From Amaurobius ferox (lineage: Eukaryota > Arthropoda > Arachnida > Araneae > Amaurobiidae): a stretch of 64,000 bases of DNA. The stretch is taken from positions 119,705,239 through 119,769,238 of the forward strand of contig OX578145.1 in assembly GCA_951213105.1 (NCBI GenBank), written 5' to 3'. How positions within the stretch are numbered: the first letter of the stretch is position 1; each line of letters begins with the position of its first letter. Of the stretch, positions 33,463 to 41,833 are shown piece after piece. Under the pieces are notes generated by a model. The model saw only the letters and a program-made list of their open reading frames with translations, was not told where the DNA came from and searched no databases. The position numbers and the translations under genes are program-made.

Positions 33463-34182
33463 ATGATAAAAATTAAAGATTACACAGAACCAGAAGAATT
33501 ACCTGATCCTAAACAACATCCTTTGTTACCTAACCATCCATTTAGATTGCTTATAGTAGGATCTTCAGGTTCAGGTAAAACAAATTTACTGTTAAATTTG
33601 ATTTATGATTTATTATTTTTTGATGCATTATATATATGTGCAAAAGATTTATACGAACCTAAATATTCTAAATTACAAGAAATATATACATTGTTTGAAG
33701 ATATAGAAAGAGAAGCTATTTTGAAATGTAAGAATATAAAGAATAAGAAAAGATTATTAAAATTATATGATAAATACAAAAAAAAAGTATTATTTTCTTC
33801 AGATCAAAATTTTATTACTGTAGATGATTTAAATCCTACATTAAAGAATTTAGTTATTTTTGATGATTGTGTGATTGAGAAAGATCAAAAAAACATTCGA
33901 GAATTATTTATCAGAGGTAGAAAGAAAAACGCATCCCTTATTTATTTATCTCAGTCATATTTTTTAACACCTATCGATATAAGAAAGAACTGTAATTACT
34001 TTATATTTTTCAATCTACAACCAAAAGAAATTCAACAGATTATAAGAGAGATAGATGGTATATTAAGTACTGAAGAATTCAAACAAATGTATAATAAAAG
34101 TGTTCAAGAAAAATGCGATTTTTTTATGTTAGATTTAGTGAATCCAGAAATAAGATACAGGAAAAAATTTAATCCTATATAA
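33463..34182 (+). CDS. ATP: FtsK/HerA-type genome-packaging ATPase (A32-like)
   Basis: A 239-residue P-loop ATPase that, in this virus lineage, pumps DNA into preformed capsids. Walker A is VGSSGSGKTN (about residues 32-41), preceded by HPFRLLI. Walker B is NLVIFDDC (129-136), with two acidic residues ending the strand. A polar residue for sensing is likely in SLIYLSQSYF (about 155-166). The length is usual for Polinton ATPases. It opens the rightward block. The ATG is preceded by AAATT, not the TAAATG context of most others. Its stop TAA directly abuts the next ATG. No damage is seen. Confidence 0.93.
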   Translation: MIKIKDYTEPEELPDPKQHPLLPNHPFRLLIVGSSGSGKTNLLLNLIYDLLFFDALYICAKDLYEPKYSKLQEIYTLFEDIEREAILKCKNIKNKKRLLKLYDKYKKKVLFSSDQNFITVDDLNPTLKNLVIFDDCVIEKDQKNIRELFIRGRKKNASLIYLSQSYFLTPIDIRKNCNYFIFFNLQPKEIQQIIREIDGILSTEEFKQMYNKSVQEKCDFFMLDLVNPEIRYRKKFNPI

Positions 34183-34572
34183 ATGGATGTATATTTAGAA
34201 AAAAGATTGTATGTTTACAGAAAGAGTAGAAATTTGTATCAAAAGATAAGTATTTCATTATCAGTAAGTAAGGTTATTCTAAATGGAACAGGTTTATCAG
34301 CAATAGCCTTTCTACCACTTGCTTTTTTAAGTTTATCAGTTGGTATAGTAGAAGCTATTGATCTTGCATTAAAAATTGTGGAAAAAAAGGAAGAATATAG
34401 ACATTGTTATAATTTTTATAAAGAACTCATTAATTCGTTTAAAGCTAAGGATATGACAGAAGAAGAAATTTATATGTGTGAAAAGGATTTCATAAAAAGT
34501 TTAAAATTTAATCCAGTTGAAAAATACGTAAAACAAATGCAATTGAATGGATATAAATTTCTAAATAAATAA
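34183..34572 (+). CDS. Small membrane protein, unknown function
   Basis: A 129-residue protein with a hydrophobic central part, about residues 28-65 (LNGTGLSAIAFLPLAFLSLS and on to IDLALKIV). It could form one long or two short membrane helices. It is flanked by a basic N-terminus (EKRLYVYRKSRN) and a charged C-terminal half. Proteins of similar layout follow the ATPase gene in other Polintons as far as I recall; their function is unknown. It starts immediately after the ATPase stop (TATATAAATGGATG), implying co-expression. A capsid- or membrane-associated role is only a guess. Confidence 0.65.
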   Translation: MDVYLEKRLYVYRKSRNLYQKISISLSVSKVILNGTGLSAIAFLPLAFLSLSVGIVEAIDLALKIVEKKEEYRHCYNFYKELINSFKAKDMTEEEIYMCEKDFIKSLKFNPVEKYVKQMQLNGYKFLNK

Positions 34573-35049
34573 ATGGTTTGTAAAAAGAAGGGTGGTGATA
34601 TTGTTGGCTGGATACAAGATAAAATAAATCTTCCAGAAATGCATTTACCAGGATATCAATATTGTGGTCCAAATACAAAATTAGAAAAAAGATTAAAAAG
34701 AGGTGATCCTGGAATAAATAGAGTTGATAAAGCATGTAAAAAACATGATATTGAATACAATAAAACAAAAGATACAAAACTGAGACATGTTGCTGATCAA
34801 GAATTAATAGATGATTTAAATGCTATACAAGATCCAACATTTCAAGAAAGATTAGCTAGAGGAATTATTAAACCTATTATTAAAGCTAAAAAAACTTCTG
34901 GATTAGGTCTTTCTATATATTGTGTCAAGTGTAAAGATAAAACCTCAACTAAAAATTATCATAAAACTACTTCTAAAAATAATAAACCTGTTGGTAAAGG
35001 TATCTGTACTATTTGTGGAAGTAAAAAGAATACTTTTTTAGGAATTTAA
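34573..35049 (+). CDS. Phospholipase A2-like protein with C-terminal zinc ribbon
   Basis: A 158-residue protein. Residues 24-63 match the parvovirus-type PLA2 core: LPGYQYCGPNT provides the calcium-loop region, and VDKACKKHDIEY the His-Asp catalytic pair (H58, D59). In parvoviruses this activity acts on endosomal membranes during entry. Related proteins occur in adintoviruses. The C-terminus has two CxxC pairs, YCVKCK (C117, C120) and GICTICG (C145, C148), a probable zinc ribbon. The GP pair stands where secreted PLA2s have GxG, as in viral versions. The frame ends two codons after a T TTT TTA heptamer (35034-35040), from which a -1 shift would enter the integrase frame. Confidence 0.82.
   Translation: MVCKKKGGDIVGWIQDKINLPEMHLPGYQYCGPNTKLEKRLKRGDPGINRVDKACKKHDIEYNKTKDTKLRHVADQELIDDLNAIQDPTFQERLARGIIKPIIKAKKTSGLGLSIYCVKCKDKTSTKNYHKTTSKNNKPVGKGICTICGSKKNTFLGI
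35034..35040 (+). promoter_or_regulatory. Candidate -1 ribosomal frameshift heptamer T TTT TTA
   Basis: In the frame of the PLA2-like gene the codons are TTT (35035-35037), TTA (35038-35040), GGA, ATT, TAA. A -1 slip on TTT TTA continues with AGG at 35040, exactly in the integrase frame, which is open with no stop to 36047. The heptamer is the classical retroviral type. No strong GC-rich stem is obvious in the next 60 bases, which weakens the case. Confidence 0.45.
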
Positions 35050-36047
35050 AAGAGGTCTATTATAATCCAGAAACAGGTTATTGTGGAATTAATGAATTGA
35101 AAAGAAAAACAGGGTTACCTAATGTTGAAGAATTTTTACATGAACAAGATGTATATACTAGATATAAACCTGTCATTCGTAAATTTAAAAGAAGAAGAGT
35201 TTATGTTCCAAACAGTAATAATCAATTTGACGCTGATTTGTTATTTATAAAAAATTATAGCAAATATAATGATGGAACTAATTATTTGTTAACGGTTATA
35301 GATGCTTTTAATAAATATGCTTGGGCTTTTCCTATAAAAAGAAAAACATCTGAAGAAGTAGTACAAGGTTTTAAACAAGTTTTTAAAGAAAGAATACCAA
35401 AATTCATTTTGACAGATGAAGGTACTGAATTTACAGGAAAACAGACACAAAAATTATTTAAAGATAATAATATACATTTGTTTACAACTAAAAATAAAGA
35501 AATAAAATCTGCAATAGCTGAGAGATTTAATAGAAGTATAAGAGAAAAAATTATAAAATATATGCATGCTAACAATACTAAAAGATATATTGATGTATTA
35601 CCTAAATTACTTAAAAATTATAACAATTCATATCATAGATCAATAAAAATGGCACCTGTTGAGGCTAGAGAAAATGAATCTCAAGTTTATAAAAATTTAT
35701 ATACTAAAAAGATCATGAAAAAACCTAAATTTAAGATAGGGGATAGTGTTAGAATATCTACAATTAAGAAAACATTCAGGAAAGTAGATGATTCTACATT
35801 TACTGAAGAGATTTTTATAGTTTCTGAAGTATTAAAAACAGATCCTATTACTTATCGATTAAAAGATTTAAACAATAAAGAAATTGAAGGAACTTTTTAT
35901 GAAAATGAAATGGTAAAATATAATAAAAAAGATGATGTATATAAAATTGAAAAAATCATAAAAAAGAAAGGAAATAAGTATTTTGTAAAATGGCTAGGAT
36001 ATCCAGATGAATTTAATAGTTGGATTAGTTCATATATAAATGAATGA
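35040..36047 (+). CDS. INT: Polinton integrase (RVE family, DDE) with chromodomain
   Basis: The integrase catalyses insertion with 6-bp duplication. The frame is open from 35040, but the first alternative start is TTG 35097 and there is no ATG upstream. Conserved-looking residues (VYYNPETGYCGINEL) precede that TTG, so the true N-terminus is upstream: by frameshift from the PLA2-like frame, by a non-ATG start, or after loss of an ATG. Counting from TTG: core NQFDADLLF (D47), LTDEGTEF (D107) and SAIAERFNRS (E142), the DDE triad with about 35-residue spacing, then HRSIKMAPVEA. The C-terminal 45 residues form a chromodomain (YKIEKIIKKKGNKYFVKWLG), typical of chromatin targeting. The stop overlaps the next gene by 8 bp. 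Confidence 0.9.
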   Translation, partial: RNLKEVYYNPETGYCGINELKRKTGLPNVEEFLHEQDVYTRYKPVIRKFKRRRVYVPNSNNQFDADLLFIKNYSKYNDGTNYLLTVIDAFNKYAWAFPIKRKTSEEVVQGFKQVFKERIPKFILTDEGTEFTGKQTQKLFKDNNIHLFTTKNKEIKSAIAERFNRSIREKIIKYMHANNTKRYIDVLPKLLKNYNNSYHRSIKMAPVEARENESQVYKNLYTKKIMKKPKFKIGDSVRISTIKKTFRKVDDSTFTEEIFIVSEVLKTDPITYRLKDLNNKEIEGTFYENEMVKYNKKDDVYKIEKIIKKKGNKYFVKWLGYPDEFNSWISSYINE

Positions 36048-36375
36048 TTTAAAGACAAAATTAATCTATGATTCAGAAGAAGAAGAATATTTTTATGTAA
36101 TCGATTACGAAAGTTTAAAACAAAGATATAATAGTAGAGTTTGTTATTTTAATCGATTAAGAAGGAGATATAATATTTCTCAAGAAGTTGAGGATATGTT
36201 TTTAAAATTTTTAGATTTTATGTATTATGAGAAATCAATTAACTATTACTATTTTATGAAAAAGATTTGTGATATTTTTAATATTGAAAATAATATAAAA
36301 GTTCAAAAAGTTAAAAAGAAATATGAAAAAATATGGAATGATTTCTTACAAAGTATTTCAAAAAATGTTTCCTAA
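36040..36375 (+). CDS. Unknown protein, 111 residues, Tyr-rich
   Basis: No family recognised. The sequence is rich in Tyr, Lys and Glu (VIDYESLKQRYNSRVC, FLDFMYYEKSINYYYFMKK) and looks alpha-helical, with no membrane segment or cysteine motif. It overlaps the integrase by 8 bp with its ATG in TATATAAATGAATG. It ends ISKNVS because its last codons lie in the recurrent AAAAATGTTTCCTAATAA junction sequence. Intact and well spaced, so probably a real gene; function unknown. Confidence 0.6.
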   Translation: MNDLKTKLIYDSEEEEYFYVIDYESLKQRYNSRVCYFNRLRRRYNISQEVEDMFLKFLDFMYYEKSINYYYFMKKICDIFNIENNIKVQKVKKKYEKIWNDFLQSISKNVS

Positions 36376-36378
36376 TAA

Positions 36379-36627
36379 ATGGAGGTTACAAAAAAGTGCA
36401 TACACTGTTTGACTATGAAATCAGTAAATGAGTTTTACATATATCATAGAAATGGAAAAATTAATTTTCAAAGTCGTTGCAAATGTTGTGAATCTATAAT
36501 TAAATATAAAAAAAATATATGTGAATGTGGAAAGCAATATACATATACACATAAAAAGAGACATTTGAAAAGTAATTATCACAGTAAGCATCTTCCAGGA
36601 AAAAGTATTACAAAAAATGTTTCCTAA
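36379..36627 (+). CDS. Small zinc-binding protein, 82 residues
   Basis: CIHC (C7, C10) and RCKCC (near residue 34) form a CxxC/CxxC knuckle around SVNEFYIYHRNGK. This resembles the zinc-ribbon N-terminal half of endonuclease VII-like proteins. A second motif, ICECGKQYTYTHKKRHL and then H, looks like a C2H2 finger. DNA or RNA binding is likely; the catalytic part of an HNH nuclease is not visible. Both upstream and downstream junctions carry AAAAAATGTTTCCTAATAA before ATGGAG, so the last residues (TKNVS) mirror those of the previous gene. Confidence 0.65.
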   Translation: MEVTKKCIHCLTMKSVNEFYIYHRNGKINFQSRCKCCESIIKYKKNICECGKQYTYTHKKRHLKSNYHSKHLPGKSITKNVS

Positions 36628-36630
36628 TAA

Positions 36631-39600
36631 ATGGAGTTTACATTAAAGTCAAAGACTATTAATGAACTTAGAAAAGTAGTAAAACAATTGAATATTAAAC
36701 AACCTAAAGGTTGTAAGAAGGTTGATTTAATTAAATTATTAACTAAATATATCAGAAAAACAGGTGAATATAAACCTGTTTTAGTAGATTTATTAAATTT
36801 AGATTTGTCAGCATACTTGGAAAAAAAGAAAAAAATATTTATTGATAAACCTGAAAAACGTAAAAAAATTAAAAAGATTTTTGATTCTTTTAGTTTAAGA
36901 TTTGATAAAAATGATTTTAAATCTGTCTTTCCTGAAGAAAATGTATTTACAGTAGAAGAAAATCTTGAAAAGTTATTTACAGAAGATAGAAAATGTCGTA
37001 TATGTGGTAAATATTATGAAGATGAAGAAGAACATATAAAGAAAGACTTAATGATTAAAAGATCAAAACAAAAAAGAAAATGTATTATTTGCGGCATATA
37101 TTATAAACATTTAGAAAATCACATATCAAGTCGAAAACATAAAAAAGCATTATTAAATGATGACGGTAATGTAGAAATTAAGGAATATGAAACTGCTTAT
37201 AAATCTAGATTAAGATCATACAGAATTAATAATTGTAATAATATTAAAATCCCTCTAGAATTTTTAGAAGAGAAAAGAATGGTTGTAATAGAAAAAATAA
37301 AGCAAATTATGAAAGAATTTAATGGAATAAAGGTAAATTTTAAATTGTTTTGTTTGTATAAATTAAATGAAGAAATTCAAGAATTTACATTCAAAACTGA
37401 GAATCAAATTATATTAAAATCTAATGATTTACATACTTTTTATGATTATGTTATTGACAACTTAATAAATGAATCTGATGATTTTATATCAAAAGGATCT
37501 GGTTGGAGTCTTGAAGAAATTAAATTTTTGGAATTGAGAATAAATAAGTATCAACCCTTGAGAGGATCAAGTTATATTGATTTACCTGAAAACATTAAAT
37601 CTAAACAAGCTATAATAAATGTAAAAAATAAAGATAATAAATGTTTTATGTGGTCTATATTATCAGCAATTCATCCTGTAAAAAAAAATCCTCAAAGAGT
37701 GTCAAAATATGAACAATATAAAGATGAATTAAATTTTAAAGGAATTGATTTTCCTGTTTCATTAGACAATATTAAGAAATTTGAAAAACTAAATAATATA
37801 TCTGTAAATGTTTATAGTTATGATGGTTCAATTTATCCACTTAGAATAACTAACAATAAATTAGAAAAACATGTAAACTTGTTTTATATGAAAGATCATT
37901 ATTGTTGGATTAAAAATATGAATAGTTTGATCAGATCACAAATTACTAATAATCAAATATTTTTATGTGATAGATGTTTAAATTATTTTTATTCTGAGGA
38001 AAGGTTAAAGATACATGAGGAATACTGTAAAGAGGCTGTCACAATTAATATGCCTAAAAAAGATGAAGTTATTCAATTTAAAAATCATGAAAGAAAAATG
38101 AGAGTACCATATACTATATATGCTGATTTTGAATCTCTCTTACCTAAAATTGATACATGTGAGCAAGATCAAACTAAATCATATACTGTGAAATATCAAA
38201 AACATGTAGCAGATGCATTTTGTTATTATATCAAATATGAAAATGAATACTTTAAACCTCCGGTTGTTTATAGAGGACCAGATACAATCAAAAAGTTTGT
38301 ATCTATGTTAAAAGAGGATACTCTTAAAATTGAAAAAATTATAGAAGACAAAACTAAAAAATATGAAAGTATCAAATCAATGATAGAGTTCGATGAAAAT
38401 CATTATAAAAGAACTAATATTTGTCATATATGTGAAAATCAAATCTTAAATGATGAAAAAGTAATTGATCATTGTCATATAACTGGAAAATATAGGGGTC
38501 CTGCTCATAATGTTTGTAATTTAAATTATCAAATTCCAAAATTTATTCCAGTAAAAATTCATAATTTAACAGGTTATGATTCTCATTTGTTTATAAAAGA
38601 ACTTGGATTTGATCAATCAAAAATAGATGTTATACCTAATACTGAAGAAAAATATATATCTTTCAGCAAAAAAATAGGAGGTATGAAATTGAGATTTATT
38701 GATTCATTTAAATTTATGTCTTGCAGTTTAGATAATTTATCAAAAAACTTGAGACCAGAGAATGAAATAAATAGATATCCTCCAAAAATACGAAAAATGA
38801 AATATATTAAATACTTAAAATCAAAATTTAGAGAGACATCATTACATTTTCCTGATGATAAATTAGATCTCATTACAAGAAAAGGTGTATATCCTTATGA
38901 TTATATGGATTCTAGAGATAAATACAAAGAAACAGAATTACCTTCAAAAGATAAATTTTATAATAAATTGAATGAATGTAATATAACTGATGAAGAATAT
39001 AAACATGCTCAACCTGTTTGGAAAGAATTTAATATAAAAAATTTAGGTGAATATACAGATTTATATGTCAAAACAGATGTATTAATTTTAACAGATGTAT
39101 TTGAAAATTTTAGAGATGTTTGTTTAAAAACTTATAAATTAGATCCAGATTGGTATTTTACTGCTCCTGGTTTATCTTGGGATGCAATGTTAAAAATAAC
39201 AAATGTTAAATTAGATTTATTAAATGATTATGATATGATTCTCATGATAGAAAAAGGTTTAAGAGGAGGTGTTTCACAATGTTGTAATAGATATGGAAAA
39301 GCTAATAATAAATATATGAAAAATTATGATAATAGTAAAGAATCCAATTATTTAATGTATTTAGATGCTAATAATTTATATGGATGGGCTATGAGTCAAT
39401 ATTTACCATATGGAGAATTTAAATGGTGTGATGAAATAAATTATGTTAAACTTGAATTATATAACAATAAAATAAAAGATGATTCAGAGATTGGATATAT
39501 ATTTGAAATTAGTTTAAGATATCCAAAAGAGTTACATGATTATCATTCAGATTTACCATTATGTCCTGAAAATAGAATTCCTGAAAATTCGAAACAAGGT

Positions 39601-40647
39601 AAGTTATTAACAACTTTATACGATAAAGAGAAATATGTAGTTCATTATAGAAGTTTAAAACAATATTTGAAAATGGGTTTAAAGGCTGTAAGAGTACATA
39701 GAGTATTGCAATTTAAACAATCGAATTGGTTAAAAAAATATATAGATTTAAACACTGAAATGAGAAAGAAAGCTGCTAATGATTTTGAGAAAGATTTTTA
39801 TAAATTAATGAATAATTCAGTATTTGGAAAAACTATGGAAAATATAAGAAAACGAATCGATGTAAGATTATGTTGTAATTATGATCAAGTTAAAAAATTA
39901 ATTGCTAAACCTAATTTCAAATGTAGAACTATTTTTGATGAAAATTTGGTAGCTGTTCACATGAAAAAAACAAAACTATATTTTAATAAACCGATTTATG
40001 TTGGAATGAGTATATTAGATTTATCTAAACATTTAATGTATGATTTTCATTATAATGTCATGAAACCGAGATATAAGGATAATATTAAGTTATTATATAT
40101 GGATACAGATAGTTTTATATATGATATTAAAACAGATGACTTTTATGAAGATATGAAGTCTATGATTGATTATTTCGATACATCTGATTATCAAGTAAAT
40201 AATCTGTATAATATGTCTAGATGTAATAAAAAAGTATTAGGTAAAATGAAAGATGAAAATAACGGTGTGATTATGGAAGAATTTGTAGGTTTAAGAAGTA
40301 AAATGTATTCAATAAGATTAGAAAAGCAGAGTGTTGAAGAATATAATAATAATGAAGAAGATAAAGAAAACCATAAAAAATTTGAGACTAAGAAGTCTAA
40401 AGGAACTAAGACTAGTACCGTTAAAAACAGAATATCATTTGAAGATTATAAAGACTGTTTATTAAATAAAAACGATCAATATAGAACACAGAATTTAATT
40501 AGAAGTAAGAAACATGAATTGTATTCAATTCAAGTGAACAAGATAGCTTTATCAGCAAAAGATGATAAAAGATTTATATTAGAAGATGGTATGAATACTA
40601 GAGCTTTAGGACATTATAAAAATGTTTCTAAAAATAATTCTATATAA
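36631..40647 (+). CDS. POLB: Protein-primed DNA polymerase B with accessory domains
   Basis: A 1338-residue replicative polymerase. N-terminal SAP-like helix pair (about 9-45); two CxxC fingers (C122/C125, C151/C154). A possible OTU/papain-like domain has Cys in NKCFMWSI (C338) and His in KDHYCWI (H423). A C2H2 finger starts at C446. The 3'-5' exonuclease has YADFES (D499, E501), HNLTGYDSH (D650) and YVKTD (Y812, D816). A zinc HNH-like insert, CHIC (C598) with DHCHITGK, lies between exonuclease motifs. Polymerase motif A is LDANNLYGW (D912), motif B KLMNNSVFGK (1058-1067) and motif C YMDTDSF (D1158, D1160). All catalytic residues are present and the frame is intact. The stop abuts the next ATG (TATATAAATGG). 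It replicates the linear element from its ends. Confidence 0.96.
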   Translation: MEFTLKSKTINELRKVVKQLNIKQPKGCKKVDLIKLLTKYIRKTGEYKPVLVDLLNLDLSAYLEKKKKIFIDKPEKRKKIKKIFDSFSLRFDKNDFKSVFPEENVFTVEENLEKLFTEDRKCRICGKYYEDEEEHIKKDLMIKRSKQKRKCIICGIYYKHLENHISSRKHKKALLNDDGNVEIKEYETAYKSRLRSYRINNCNNIKIPLEFLEEKRMVVIEKIKQIMKEFNGIKVNFKLFCLYKLNEEIQEFTFKTENQIILKSNDLHTFYDYVIDNLINESDDFISKGSGWSLEEIKFLELRINKYQPLRGSSYIDLPENIKSKQAIINVKNKDNKCFMWSILSAIHPVKKNPQRVSKYEQYKDELNFKGIDFPVSLDNIKKFEKLNNISVNVYSYDGSIYPLRITNNKLEKHVNLFYMKDHYCWIKNMNSLIRSQITNNQIFLCDRCLNYFYSEERLKIHEEYCKEAVTINMPKKDEVIQFKNHERKMRVPYTIYADFESLLPKIDTCEQDQTKSYTVKYQKHVADAFCYYIKYENEYFKPPVVYRGPDTIKKFVSMLKEDTLKIEKIIEDKTKKYESIKSMIEFDENHYKRTNICHICENQILNDEKVIDHCHITGKYRGPAHNVCNLNYQIPKFIPVKIHNLTGYDSHLFIKELGFDQSKIDVIPNTEEKYISFSKKIGGMKLRFIDSFKFMSCSLDNLSKNLRPENEINRYPPKIRKMKYIKYLKSKFRETSLHFPDDKLDLITRKGVYPYDYMDSRDKYKETELPSKDKFYNKLNECNITDEEYKHAQPVWKEFNIKNLGEYTDLYVKTDVLILTDVFENFRDVCLKTYKLDPDWYFTAPGLSWDAMLKITNVKLDLLNDYDMILMIEKGLRGGVSQCCNRYGKANNKYMKNYDNSKESNYLMYLDANNLYGWAMSQYLPYGEFKWCDEINYVKLELYNNKIKDDSEIGYIFEISLRYPKELHDYHSDLPLCPENRIPENSKQGKLLTTLYDKEKYVVHYRSLKQYLKMGLKAVRVHRVLQFKQSNWLKKYIDLNTEMRKKAANDFEKDFYKLMNNSVFGKTMENIRKRIDVRLCCNYDQVKKLIAKPNFKCRTIFDENLVAVHMKKTKLYFNKPIYVGMSILDLSKHLMYDFHYNVMKPRYKDNIKLLYMDTDSFIYDIKTDDFYEDMKSMIDYFDTSDYQVNNLYNMSRCNKKVLGKMKDENNGVIMEEFVGLRSKMYSIRLEKQSVEEYNNNEEDKENHKKFETKKSKGTKTSTVKNRISFEDYKDCLLNKNDQYRTQNLIRSKKHELYSIQVNKIALSAKDDKRFILEDGMNTRALGHYKNVSKNNSI

Positions 40648-40893
40648 ATGGATGATTGTTTAGGTGATATTCGAGCTTTAAATTTTACAAATTCTGAAGA
40701 AATTTACTATTTGACTTATCTTTGTAAAGAATTGTATGATTTGTATATAAAATATGATCATACTAAAAAACTATTATCAGAAAGTTTTCAAAGGATGACT
40801 GAATTAATTGAAAAAGAAGAAAATGAAGATATTAAAGTGAATGGATTAGGAGTTTTATATGTTATTTCAAAGAATTTATTCTATTGGTCATGA
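40648..40893 (+). CDS. Unknown helical protein, 81 residues
   Basis: No family recognised. Acidic and helical (EEIYYLTYLCKELYDLYIKY, then KLLSESFQRMTELIEKEE). It starts directly after the polymerase stop. It ends YWS at TGA. A different register right after this stop reads EFIKNVY before TAA, the same peptide encoded in the junction upstream of the left-end paralogue at 27090-27113. A small frame disturbance near its end is therefore possible. Confidence 0.55.
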   Translation: MDDCLGDIRALNFTNSEEIYYLTYLCKELYDLYIKYDHTKKLLSESFQRMTELIEKEENEDIKVNGLGVLYVISKNLFYWS

Positions 40894-40918
40894 ATTTATA
40901 AAAAATGTTTACTAATAA

Positions 40919-41209
40919 ATGGAAGAGTTCAATAGACTGAGAGGTTATCCTAAGACGCTTAAATTAAATGATTTATATCCTGGGAAATATAATCTGATAT
41001 CATTGAAAAAAATTAAAACTAAATATGGAGATACAGTAATCACAAAGTTATATGTGGCGGATGAAGAAAAAGATTATTACCTAGCGAATAAACATGGAAT
41101 ACTTTCTGATGAATCAATATATAAAATCAATAAAGGTAGATATATATTTAAGTATTTAGGTATGATTAATGATAAATATGAATTAGAGGAAGCTCAATCA
41201 TTTTTATAA
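40919..41209 (+). CDS. Small Polinton terminal protein, paralogue of the one at 26820
   Basis: A 96-residue protein homologous to the left-end product: MEEFN start, YPGKYNLISLKK, TKLYV, LSDESIYKINKGR, IFKYLG, then KYELEEA. The central TKYGDTVITKLYV resembles strands of OB-fold DNA-binding proteins; this is a weak similarity and the function is unproven. It is the last intact gene of the rightward block. With its partner it flanks the coding region symmetrically, both transcribed outward. The upstream junction AAAAAATGTTTACTAATAA is the same as for the partner. It has an extra SFL tail. Confidence 0.75.
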   Translation: MEEFNRLRGYPKTLKLNDLYPGKYNLISLKKIKTKYGDTVITKLYVADEEKDYYLANKHGILSDESIYKINKGRYIFKYLGMINDKYELEEAQSFL

Positions 41210-41578
41210 TATATTTTCTGAGATTCTTTTAGAGAGTCTGAAGACAGACTTAAAAAAGAGATTCTACAGATTATAAAGAATGGATGAATATATAACTAAA
41301 TATGTTAAATTAGAGACCATGTATAACATATATTTATACTTTTTTTGGAGATGGTACATAACATACCATCAAAAAATATAGATGTTAAAAGAAAAAAGTA
41401 TATTTTTATAACTCTTAAATTCAACCTAATTATTAGTTTTAATATAATTTATTCTCAATTTTATATTTATCATAGTTTTAACTGGTTTGATAAAAGCTTC
41501 CTAGATTATGAAGAATGGGTGAATTTATAATAAACTTTACATACCTTCCACCTCTCTGCTTTTCTCAACCATATAAAA
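41210..41578. other. Right subterminal region with gene debris
   Basis: AGAGAGTCTGAAGACAGA (41231-41248) repeats a word found at 27132-27149 in inverted orientation, so the element's two ends share sequence beyond the terminal repeats. A 34-codon frame (ATG 41281, MDEYITKYVKLETM) and the frame at 41345-41530 are short and unsupported. Nothing else is recognised. Confidence 0.35.
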
Positions 41579-41833
41579 TTAATCCATTGTAAGATCTTTC
41601 ATTTTTATAGCATTAGCTTGATTTATAGTTTTTTCCAATTTCGATTTTCTACAGTTATAATCATCAATACTTTCTTCAATAGAAATTAAATCATTACTTA
41701 TACGTTTTAATCTCTTTTTTAAATCTCTTCGTTTCTCATATGATTTAAGTCTTTTACATTTATTAAATCTCTTTGAGCTAATGAACCAACAATCAAGTTT
41801 ATCACACAGTGAACCCTTTATATAGATTATCAG
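41579..41833 (-). pseudogene. Relic of a coiled-coil frame, opposite to neighbouring genes
   Basis: An open frame of 84 codons without an ATG near its start. It ends KMKDLTMD at TAA (41579-41581) and contains charged heptad-like sequence (KRRDLKKRLKRISNDL). TATATAAAG, a good TATA-box match, lies at its upstream edge (about 41819-41827, minus strand). It runs against the rightward genes. It may be a truncated gene from an earlier exchange of end sequences, or a chance frame in A-rich DNA. Confidence 0.35.

Noticed and set aside
40893..40918. Extending the 81-residue protein by a frame change to end in EFIKNVY
   Set aside because: The short peptide is shared with the left-end junction, but the sequence is also part of the recurrent junction motif. 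There is no independent evidence of a lost base.
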